A stretch of 53,034 nt of DNA, from NCBI GenBank assembly GCA_017694995.1, contig JADIMB010000104.1:1-53034 (forward strand), in the 5' to 3' direction. A program made the translations under genes and the position numbers. Below are positions 40,991 to 48,663 of this stretch, piece by piece. The DNA is from Candidatus Cryptobacteroides faecavium (GTDB lineage: Bacteria > Bacteroidota > Bacteroidia > Bacteroidales > UBA932). The stretch's first letter is position 1, and each line of letters opens with the position of its first letter. Below the pieces are notes generated by a model that worked only from the letters and a program-made list of their open reading frames with translations, made no database searches and was not told the origin of the DNA.

Positions 40991-42874
40991 ATGACCGCTA
41001 TTACAAAAATACTTAACATAATTCCGGGATTGGCCCTGTGCATGGCTGCACTGGTCTCATGCTCCAGGGAAGAATGGCCAGGCATGACAGCGGCACAGAC
41101 GGGAAACACCCTTTCTGTACACATATCGGCCGGAGGATTCGAAGGAGAGGCACAGACAAAGGCCCGGGATACGGGCTACGACCATGTGGACATCGCCGTG
41201 GCAGACGGGGAAGGCCGCATCGTCAGGAACATAAAAAGCCTCTACGACAGAGAGACATCGACCATCCGCCTGGAAGGGCTTGTCCCGGGCAGCTACGAAC
41301 TGCTTGTGCTCGCAGTGGACGGGGACATGGCCGCCGACAGGGCCTCCATAAACGAGATATCGGAAGTGTCGGACACATGGCTGGCCTTCCCTGAAAAGAT
41401 TTCCGGGCCGCTTGCAGCCGAATATTTCTATTCCAGGACGCCGTTCAGCGTAACCGCATCCCCGGACATGCCGGGGAACGGCATATCATCCGACCTGGAC
41501 GGCAGCATCACCCAGAAGAGGATAGTGGGCAAGACGGTGTTCCGCTGCAGCTACTCCAGCCCATATATAAGCACGGCTGTGACATCGGCCACGGTATCTG
41601 TGGACTCACCGGCTTTCCTGAGGGAACTGTCCGCCGCAGGGGATTTCGGGGGACGGGCCGAAGGGGACGGGATTGTCCTGGACATCAAGGAGGACTCGAG
41701 TTTCATTTTCCCGCCCACCGCCGGAGGGAGCCGGTTCGGGGGTACCCTGGAGATGAAGACCAGGGACTATCTGGGACACAGCATCGGAAGGAGCTACGGA
41801 TTCTCCCTAGAAGAAGTGGGGCAGAACCGCATCGGGCACATAGGCATCTCCGTCATCCATCCGGACGACCAGAGCGGGACGATGTTCATCACCCGGGAGG
41901 CATACGCGCAGGGCGGGCACAAGGCCATCCTACAGGACGACGAGCCGCACACCATATATAACGACAAGAAACAAAGGAACTTCAACACCGCCAGACCGCT
42001 GCAGGTGTCCGTCACCCCGGAGGGGCTGCTCCATGTAAGGTTCTATTCCCCGCGCGAAGCGCGTAACGTGCTGATACGAGGATTGATACCGGAAGTGGAC
42101 AATGAATACCTGGACCTGGCGTACTTCGATGTGATACCGGCATTCGCCGACTTCTACGAGCCCCTGGCCATACTGGAGAAGGAAGGCGGAGAGAAAAGGA
42201 TATGCCGCTCCGAAAGCGGCAGGCTGGTGGAAGTGCCCGGGATCGGGGCATCCGTGGCGGAGCGGATCATGTTCCGGGCAGAGTCGGACGACCCCTACTG
42301 GCAGAAGCTGCAGAAGATTGTCCACGGATGGAACATACGCTTCGAACTGTTCGGAGGCGACCCCACAAAACCGGACGGAGGCCCGTCTGGCAACTGGATG
42401 GGGATCAGACCGGTACACTGCCGGGAGGTGGTGGCGTTCTTCATCAACTTCACCTATATGATAGACATGCCGGAGCATGAACAGATACTGCGGGAGAACG
42501 AGGACAGGCTGTACGGGAACGGAGGTGTGGAGGACAAGGTCTCCGCGGAAACCGTCCTGTCGCAGATGCGGCAGGAAAGGACCATCAACGCAGGCCTCGT
42601 ATACCCGGGGAACAGCGTGATGGGTCTTGGAGGAGGCTCGACGTTCGGGGCATGGCAGGGAGGATGGCTGGACCACTACACGTCCACATACTCGTGCGAA
42701 GTGATGTTCCACGAACTGGGCCATGTGATGGGCTACAGCCACAACAGCGCGTTCACCTACGGACCCTGGGCGCAGGAGCTCATGAACAGGTTCTATGTGG
42801 ACCACCTTGACATGATGCCGGTGGACTCGCCAGATTACCTGAGCAGCAGACAGAACCCGAATATATACAAATGA
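40991..42874 (+). CDS. Lipoprotein with FimB/Mfa2-like N-terminal region and metzincin-type zinc protease domain
   Basis: A 627-residue surface lipoprotein. Signal peptide with lipobox ALVSC (Cys24). Residues about 40-300 resemble the FimB/Mfa2 type V pilus anchor fold (RIVRNIKSLYDRETSTIRLEGLVPG and following strands). The C-terminal part holds HELGHVMGYSH at 574-584, the full metzincin motif HExxHxxGxxH, followed by MM in HLDMMPVD, a candidate Met-turn. It starts the operon beside a Crp/Fnr regulator and is followed after 1 base by a fimbrillin-like gene. It could anchor a short pilus and process its subunits. I cannot place it in a named peptidase family with confidence. Confidence 0.75.
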   Translation: MTAITKILNIIPGLALCMAALVSCSREEWPGMTAAQTGNTLSVHISAGGFEGEAQTKARDTGYDHVDIAVADGEGRIVRNIKSLYDRETSTIRLEGLVPGSYELLVLAVDGDMAADRASINEISEVSDTWLAFPEKISGPLAAEYFYSRTPFSVTASPDMPGNGISSDLDGSITQKRIVGKTVFRCSYSSPYISTAVTSATVSVDSPAFLRELSAAGDFGGRAEGDGIVLDIKEDSSFIFPPTAGGSRFGGTLEMKTRDYLGHSIGRSYGFSLEEVGQNRIGHIGISVIHPDDQSGTMFITREAYAQGGHKAILQDDEPHTIYNDKKQRNFNTARPLQVSVTPEGLLHVRFYSPREARNVLIRGLIPEVDNEYLDLAYFDVIPAFADFYEPLAILEKEGGEKRICRSESGRLVEVPGIGASVAERIMFRAESDDPYWQKLQKIVHGWNIRFELFGGDPTKPDGGPSGNWMGIRPVHCREVVAFFINFTYMIDMPEHEQILRENEDRLYGNGGVEDKVSAETVLSQMRQERTINAGLVYPGNSVMGLGGGSTFGAWQGGWLDHYTSTYSCEVMFHELGHVMGYSHNSAFTYGPWAQELMNRFYVDHLDMMPVDSPDYLSSRQNPNIYK

Positions 42875-42875
42875 C

Positions 42876-45092
42876 ATGAACAGATATATTTTCGCTGCGG
42901 CACTGGCCGCGGCTGCAATCTCCGGGTGCTCGGAACGGGGCCCGGAAGAGGTCCCGGGAACGGGACAGGAACTGCCCGTGAAACTCATCACTAAAGGGAC
43001 GGACAGCGGGATAAATGATGTCCGCGGATACAGGTTCCATGACGGGATACTGCAGGAAATATGCATTCCGCAGCGCACCTCCGGGGACATCCGGACCTTC
43101 AGTCTGTCTTCCCGGGAAGGCACACTGTACATACTTGCAAACGCCGGTGAGCTGGAGGGACTTGGGGACATGACGCCGGGAAAGACACCCCTCGCCGGTT
43201 TCCTGGAGACTGGAAGCAGCGTGGAATCCATGACCTCGTCAGGCATCACCATGAGCGGGAGGACGGATATATCCTCCGCCACGGGACAGCCTTCGGATGT
43301 AGAGATGACAAGGAGCGTAGCAAGACTGGACCTTGTAGTCAGGGAGAAAGGGGTCAAAGTGCTCAGCGCCAGGATAACCGGACTTTCGGACAGGGGGTTC
43401 GTCAACACGAGGGAAAAGCCCGGGAACCCTGAAGGGGCCTCTGTCTCGGAATTCGTGAAGGACTTCCGGCAGGCCCCGGCAGAATACACTCGTGAGACCC
43501 TCACGTATATGGCGGAACAGACCGGCAGCGTGACTGCCGAGGTGACAGCGGAGTTCGGAGGAGGCAGGCATGTCCACAGGGCCGAACTGCCGCGGGAAAT
43601 AGCCAGGAACACTGTGTATACACTCGACATATACGGGAAAGGGGCCGAAATCTCCTCGCAGGCGTTCTCCGAAGACTGGGAGGAAGGCGGCTCCACAGGG
43701 TCATGGCCTGTAATTAAAGGGCTTGTGGACACTGAGAATTCCGTATTGTCCGAAGGAAGTTCCGTAAGCCAGGGCAGAGACACGGTGTATGTCAGCTACC
43801 TCGGGAGCTCTCTGGAGCTTGCCGTCCTGGCGGCCCCGGGCGCAAGGGTAGAGACCGACGGGACGGCGGACGGTGTCTCGGTGAGGGTCTCCCCATCATC
43901 CAGGACCGGACTGGAACAGGCGGCCATTGTCCATGTGGACAGCGGTCTGAGACTGCCGGGGAAAGCGGAGGAAAGGATAAATGTCGACATATATGAAGAA
44001 GACATCCATTCAGGCCGTATTGTCCTGATATTCAAGTCCAATCCGGTCCTTCTCGAAGGAAAGCTGACCCTGGACGGAAGCGGCACATGCGACTTCGACA
44101 GATACATAGACGGGGAACTCGGCACTGTCACGGTACCTTCCGGGAGGACGCTCCGCCTGGAGTTCGGGGAGGGGGAAGACCCGTGGATGCAGGCGCTCGA
44201 GACCGGACGCGCCGGGACGGACGGGGAATCCAGGACATACCGCATAACGGGAGGATGGAAACCCAATGACCCGAAGGCAGACGGACGGATACAGGAAGGG
44301 AGGATAGTGATATCCGGACCTGACGGAAGCGGACAGGAATCCTATACCATACGCAGGAGGAACTGGGGCCTGCCTGTAGTTAAAATCGGACAGACATGGT
44401 GGTGCAAGTACAACCTGCGGGGCAATGTAAAGGAATTCAACGACCAGATAACCTGCAACATAGACCCGGCCGCAGACGACAAGGTGGCAGAAATGCTTGC
44501 CTCCGAGACGGAAAGCGTCCTGCTGGAGCTCATGGGCGACCAGTACCAGGGCGGGAATCCGGACGGGCTGCCCCTCAGACACGACGGCTCGGCCTTCTAC
44601 CATGAAGGGATGAAGGCGTCCGCGCAGAATTTCGGGACGGTGGACCCGGAAAGCATGGCTCCCGACGGATACAGGATCCCGGACTATGAGGATTATGCGT
44701 TTTTCTCCGCAAGCGACAATTACAATATCGGCGGCACCGGCACAAGGACCTTCCGCAACACCTCCGGAGAAGAACTGACAGTAACGGTGACGGAGCGCCA
44801 GGTGGACTTCCTCTGGAACCGCTACGGCACCATAGCCTTCTACGACTTTGAATATGAAGGCAGCCACTGGGTGCTCTACGGTCTGGGGCACCAGTGGAGC
44901 ACGGCAGCCGGGGACATCGCCAGGATGAACCTCCTGCTGGCCACACACTCCGGCAACGGGAACTCCTGGAACATGGAAGGATATGCCATGTCGGACAGGC
45001 CGGGGCAGAACTGGATGAAGTTCACTGCGCACAACAGCACAAAGACCAGGACAATAAGGTGCGTAAAGACACCTGTGGAATATATATATTAA
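42876..45092 (+). CDS. Fimbrillin-like lipoprotein with C-terminal FISUMP-like domain (paralogue 1)
   Basis: A 738-residue lipoprotein: lipobox AISGC (Cys18), a FimA/Mfa1-like two-domain fimbrillin region (about 30-280; GTLYILANAGELEG, SVARLDLVV, NTVYTLDIYGKG), a middle beta region (about 290-480), and a C-terminal domain (about 480-738) with WGLPVVKIGQTWWCKYN, APDGYRIPDYEDY and a TRTIRCVKTPVEYIY ending. The C-terminal domain resembles the FISUMP fold (C-type-lectin-like) found on surface proteins of Bacteroidota and Fibrobacter. This layout fits a pilus tip adhesin. It is a paralogue of the protein at 46376-48658. Confidence 0.78.
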   Translation: MNRYIFAAALAAAAISGCSERGPEEVPGTGQELPVKLITKGTDSGINDVRGYRFHDGILQEICIPQRTSGDIRTFSLSSREGTLYILANAGELEGLGDMTPGKTPLAGFLETGSSVESMTSSGITMSGRTDISSATGQPSDVEMTRSVARLDLVVREKGVKVLSARITGLSDRGFVNTREKPGNPEGASVSEFVKDFRQAPAEYTRETLTYMAEQTGSVTAEVTAEFGGGRHVHRAELPREIARNTVYTLDIYGKGAEISSQAFSEDWEEGGSTGSWPVIKGLVDTENSVLSEGSSVSQGRDTVYVSYLGSSLELAVLAAPGARVETDGTADGVSVRVSPSSRTGLEQAAIVHVDSGLRLPGKAEERINVDIYEEDIHSGRIVLIFKSNPVLLEGKLTLDGSGTCDFDRYIDGELGTVTVPSGRTLRLEFGEGEDPWMQALETGRAGTDGESRTYRITGGWKPNDPKADGRIQEGRIVISGPDGSGQESYTIRRRNWGLPVVKIGQTWWCKYNLRGNVKEFNDQITCNIDPAADDKVAEMLASETESVLLELMGDQYQGGNPDGLPLRHDGSAFYHEGMKASAQNFGTVDPESMAPDGYRIPDYEDYAFFSASDNYNIGGTGTRTFRNTSGEELTVTVTERQVDFLWNRYGTIAFYDFEYEGSHWVLYGLGHQWSTAAGDIARMNLLLATHSGNGNSWNMEGYAMSDRPGQNWMKFTAHNSTKTRTIRCVKTPVEYIY

Positions 45093-45142
45093 CGTGAATT
45101 CGATGAATTTAATTCATTAAATTACATCGAATTACCTATTAA
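45092..45142. repeat. 51-bp inverted repeat, uninterrupted copy
   Basis: The unit contains AATTCGATG and, further on, its complement CATCGAATT, and nested inside the left half ATGAATT/AATTCAT. It overlaps the last base of the preceding stop codon. The same unit occurs at 52905-53034 but is split there by 79 bases. Next to it, ACAGGCC/GGCCTGT (45146-45162) forms another hairpin. Confidence 0.85.
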
Positions 45143-45476
45143 GGAACAGGCCTGTGGCCTGTGACAGGGCCCCCAGCGAGGGGGTGGATGGGGGTGGCGC
45201 CCCTTAACAAGGGGCTGTCACGAAGTGACTGGGGATTAAGATGGGAAGGCCCCTCAGGGCCGCACCGGAGCGTCAGCAAGGTTTCCGGCAGGGAAACCGA
45301 AGCAGTGGAGGTGCCGGCGGAGCGAAGCACAGCCGCATGCCCCGCCGGGGCTGTCACCGTCAGGTGACTGGGGGTAGACAGACAGGATTTCTGTGTAAGA
45401 AATCCGGTCAAAAATGATAAAATATTGATTTTTAAGATAATACTGTTAAACATAAATTCGTCGAACTGACGTTATA
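45143..45476 (+). repeat. Hairpin-chain repeat with AT-rich leader, copy C (upstream of the plain fimbrillin)
   Basis: The most extended copy, filling a gap of 402 bases with no other gene. In order: ACAGGCC/GGCCTGT, GCCCCTT/AAGGGGC (about 45199-45215), GTCAC/GTGAC (45217-45229), then the block shared with copy B: GGTTTCC/GGAAACC (45280-45298), CCCC/GGGG, GTCACC/GGTGAC (45353-45368) and GGATTTCT/AGAAATCC (45385-45405), then the AT-rich tail to 45474. The GTCAC module is thus doubled here. The left 10-bp terminal repeat seen in copy B is missing. No reading frame longer than about 100 codons with recognisable homology is present. Confidence 0.85.
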
Positions 45477-45494
45477 TGAATAAATCAAAATACA

Positions 45495-46379
45495 ATGAAA
45501 ACATTTATCAGAACATCTATCGTACTGGCAGCCGGGGTCGCCGCGCTTGCCTGCTCAAAGACAGAGACAAGCCCTCCGCCGGCTACGGAAGGGACAATAC
45601 GTGTAAAGGCGGAATTCCCGGACTACTCCGGGCCGGGACATGCCCTGAAGGGCGAGACAGAAGTGACGGACATGCAGGCCTGCATCTTCGAAGACGGCGT
45701 CATGACACATATTTTCAAGGGCCTCGAACCGGGGAACGGCACCTACGACCTGCAGGTCGGACGGCTCGCCGGGACTCTCTATCTGCTGGCCAACACTGAC
45801 GGGCTTGTGGACCTTGAAGGGCTGAAAGGCGAAGGCATCACGGAAGACAAGTGGCTCGGAACGGCCATAGGAGGGAAAGACGGCGGCCCTGTGCACTTCT
45901 TCACAGGAAGCGTGGCTCTCGGGGACAGGCCTCTGGCAGACATCCCTGTGTCCCTCAAAAGGGGAATCGCGAGATTCGACCTGAAAATAAAGACAGCAGG
46001 AGAGGCTTCAGTGAGCAGGATAGCGCTCAGGAACGCGGCCGGCACCGCATACCTTTTCCCGGGGCAGCAGACCCTGTCCCCCGCAGATGCACCGCGTGAA
46101 GACATCGAGGCGTCATTCGGCACACCCGTCACCGGCGACAGGGATGCTGTGATGTACGCCTATGAACAGGCGAACCAGGGCATCGAGATACATGTGGATG
46201 CCGTCATAGACGGAAGACCTGTCAGCCTGAAGGAAAACCTGGAAGGGGACATAGAAAGGAACAAGATATATACTGTGACTGTACGTAAGGACAAGATAGA
46301 CGTGAGCCTGGAGGTCTCTTTTGAAGACTGGGAAGAAGGGAGCGACACTGAACTTGTCCCGCAATCTGAAGAAATATGA
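45495..46379 (+). CDS. Fimbrillin-like (FimA/Mfa1-type) lipoprotein, stand-alone
   Basis: A 294-residue lipoprotein: lipobox ALAC (Cys20), then only the fimbrillin region seen at the N-terminus of its neighbours (FEDGVMTHIFKGLEP, GTLYLLANTDGLVDLEGL, GIARFDLKIKTAG, ERNKIYTVTV, SFEDWEEGSD at the end). Type V pilus stalk subunits have this length and end in such a strand. In Porphyromonas the subunits are cleaved by Arg-gingipain before assembly; the site is not obvious here. Start chosen at ATG 45495; an earlier ATG at 45476 is in another frame. It overlaps the next gene by 4 bases. Confidence 0.8.
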   Translation: MKTFIRTSIVLAAGVAALACSKTETSPPPATEGTIRVKAEFPDYSGPGHALKGETEVTDMQACIFEDGVMTHIFKGLEPGNGTYDLQVGRLAGTLYLLANTDGLVDLEGLKGEGITEDKWLGTAIGGKDGGPVHFFTGSVALGDRPLADIPVSLKRGIARFDLKIKTAGEASVSRIALRNAAGTAYLFPGQQTLSPADAPREDIEASFGTPVTGDRDAVMYAYEQANQGIEIHVDAVIDGRPVSLKENLEGDIERNKIYTVTVRKDKIDVSLEVSFEDWEEGSDTELVPQSEEI

Positions 46380-48658
46380 GAAAGACATTCGGGATAAGGA
46401 TATTGTCCCCGGCAGCGGTACTGGCGGCATACGCCCTGACCTCATGCTCGGTGACACCGGCCGATATGCCTGACACGGGCGCGGCAGGACGCGCAGTCGA
46501 GGTGCGCCTGTCCGGATACGGCACATCCGCAGGACAGGAGGCCCCTGCCGCGGAGGACCTGCAGGACATTGCGGGATTTCTGTTCGAGGACGGGGTGTTC
46601 GTCTCGGAAACAGGTCCGTTCACGAAAGACGGGGACCTGTACAGGACAGAAGTGGACAGTAAGTCGGGGACGCTGTATATAGTCGCCGGACCTTCCGGAT
46701 GGCCCGGTGCGGCCGCGCCGGGGAAAGGCATGACAGAAGATATGTGGAAAGAGACAGTGGTTTCTTCATCCGGAGGGAAGGCATGCACATTCTTCACCGG
46801 TGAAGCCGTCCTTTCCTCAACCGGGCAGGCCGGAGCGCCTGTGCAGACGTCACTGGTACGCGGCGTGGCAAGGTTCGACATGAGGATTGCAGTGGCCGGG
46901 GAAGCCCTTGTGCACGGGATTACGCTTGAAAACGTCATTCAAGACGCATACCTCCTCCCTTCCGGGGAAGTACGTTCCCCGGACAATGCCGGGAAAGCCG
47001 ACATGGTGTTTTCCCCTCAGGAGCCCCTGGATACGGACACTGAAGCCGTGGCCACCGTCTATGAGCAGGACAACCCGGACCTGAAGGTAAAGCTCGACGC
47101 TACGGTGGACGGGGAAAGGCTCACGCTCGGGGCGGACCTCCCGGACAAGATCCGCAGAAATACGGTCTACAGTATCACCCTGCGCAAAGGCACTTCCGAT
47201 GCGCCCGTCCGTCTGGAAGTGCTTGAATGGTCTGACGGAGGTACATCGGACATGGTACCCGACAGGGAAGCGGCGCTGGCGGTGGACCTCTCCAGGTCTG
47301 TAATCCCGGACGGAGTGGCCGTATCGCAGGACAGGACGGCACTCACACTGCCGCATGTCCAGACCGGCATGACTCTGGCCATAGACTGCGACGACGAGCT
47401 TGAAATCGCATCCGTCGACGGAGGCAGCCTTCTGGAAATCACCCCATTGTCCGGAGAAGGGATGAACATGTTCTCTGTCCGGAAAGGTCTTTATGCCCCT
47501 GGAGACAAGCAGGCTTCGGCCACTGTGACATTCCGCAGGAAAGGCTTCTCCAACGTATATCCGGACGACCGCATCACACTGGAGCTGTCTGCCAACCCGA
47601 CCGCACTTGAAGGCAGGATCGGGTTCGGTGAGGGGGTCTACACCTATGACTTCGGCACGTATGCGGACAATGAATTCGGTGTGTTCCGTCTCCCGGAAGG
47701 GAAACTCTTGTCCATAGAATTCGACGAAGGGGAAGACGAATGGATGAAGGCGGAGGAGGTGCCGGGAGAAGATGGGGCTTACCGGATTCTGGGAGGATGG
47801 AGGCCCAACGACCCTACAGCGGACGGGCGGAGCCAGAGCGCCAGGATAGTCATCTGCGGGCAGGACGGCTCCGGAAGGGAGGAATACACCGTCATAAGGA
47901 AGAACTACGGCCTGCCGGTAGTGTGGATGCACGGGGTATGGTGGTGCAAGTACAATTCAATGGGCGACTCCCGCAGCTTCGGAGACCAGATACTCTCATC
48001 CGACGACCCTGCCGCAAAGGCCGGACTTACACTGTTCGAATACCTGACATCATGCTCCGGAGAGGAGTACGCCAGGCTCTGGGGCTGGGCATACCAGGGA
48101 GACAGCGGCAAAGGCATGCGCGTAGTGGAGCTGGACGGGAAAGCCGTGATGGAAGGATTCACGACAGGAAGCAAGGTAAACATAAACAGGCTTCCCGCCG
48201 ATGCGCTCTCCCCTGACGGATACGAACTTCCGTCAATGGAGGAATTCAACCGGATCTTCGACGCGACGGACTATGTATGGGTGATGTGGAACGGGACACA
48301 CACGCTGAAGACCCCGTGGGAGGGGCACTCGAAAATCATCCGCGAGCAGAGGAGGAAGGGCAGCATCAATGTAGGGACGATGACGCTTTCGAACATTATC
48401 TATATAGCGATGCGCTCGCCTGACTTCCCGGACAACGAGCCTCTCGTGTGGTACGGGCCGGGAGCGCAGTGGAACGCCGACGGGATACAGCACGCGGGGC
48501 ACTACAACAATATGCTTTTCAGCGTATTTTCCCCGGAGGGTTCAGGATGGTACATTGCCGGAGGCATGGAAAACCTGTACCTGCACAAGAACGGCGCGGG
48601 GAACAATGACACCCGCATCCTGAGGTTCAGGAAGTCAGATGTGGAGTATATATATTGA
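46376..48658 (+). CDS. Fimbrillin-like lipoprotein with C-terminal FISUMP-like domain (paralogue 2)
   Basis: A 760-residue lipoprotein laid out like the protein at 42876-45092: lipobox ALTSC (Cys24), fimbrillin region (about 35-305; FLFEDGVFVSET, GTLYIVAGPSG, GVARFDMRI, RRNTVYSITL), middle beta region, and FISUMP-like C-terminus (about 510-760; YGLPVVWMHGVWWCKYN, SPDGYELPSMEEF, RKSDVEYIY end). Its N-terminal half is also clearly related to the stand-alone fimbrillin just upstream, with which it is translationally coupled (ATGA overlap). Probably a second tip-type adhesin. The divergent paralogue suggests duplication of a stalk-tip pair. Confidence 0.78.
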   Translation: MRKTFGIRILSPAAVLAAYALTSCSVTPADMPDTGAAGRAVEVRLSGYGTSAGQEAPAAEDLQDIAGFLFEDGVFVSETGPFTKDGDLYRTEVDSKSGTLYIVAGPSGWPGAAAPGKGMTEDMWKETVVSSSGGKACTFFTGEAVLSSTGQAGAPVQTSLVRGVARFDMRIAVAGEALVHGITLENVIQDAYLLPSGEVRSPDNAGKADMVFSPQEPLDTDTEAVATVYEQDNPDLKVKLDATVDGERLTLGADLPDKIRRNTVYSITLRKGTSDAPVRLEVLEWSDGGTSDMVPDREAALAVDLSRSVIPDGVAVSQDRTALTLPHVQTGMTLAIDCDDELEIASVDGGSLLEITPLSGEGMNMFSVRKGLYAPGDKQASATVTFRRKGFSNVYPDDRITLELSANPTALEGRIGFGEGVYTYDFGTYADNEFGVFRLPEGKLLSIEFDEGEDEWMKAEEVPGEDGAYRILGGWRPNDPTADGRSQSARIVICGQDGSGREEYTVIRKNYGLPVVWMHGVWWCKYNSMGDSRSFGDQILSSDDPAAKAGLTLFEYLTSCSGEEYARLWGWAYQGDSGKGMRVVELDGKAVMEGFTTGSKVNINRLPADALSPDGYELPSMEEFNRIFDATDYVWVMWNGTHTLKTPWEGHSKIIREQRRKGSINVGTMTLSNIIYIAMRSPDFPDNEPLVWYGPGAQWNADGIQHAGHYNNMLFSVFSPEGSGWYIAGGMENLYLHKNGAGNNDTRILRFRKSDVEYIY

Positions 48659-48663
48659 GGAGC

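Noticed and set aside
41930..43783. Long minus-strand open frame (617 codons) across the protease and fimbrillin genes
   Set aside because: It spans the junction of two plus-strand lipoprotein genes with clear lipoboxes and motifs; its low-complexity Ser/Pro/Val composition is typical of a shadow in GC-rich DNA.
45476..45799. Frame starting at the ATG directly after the AT-rich leader (107 codons)
   Set aside because: It runs out of frame through the start of the fimbrillin lipoprotein, whose ATG at 45495 gives a proper signal peptide; no homology is seen in the other frame.
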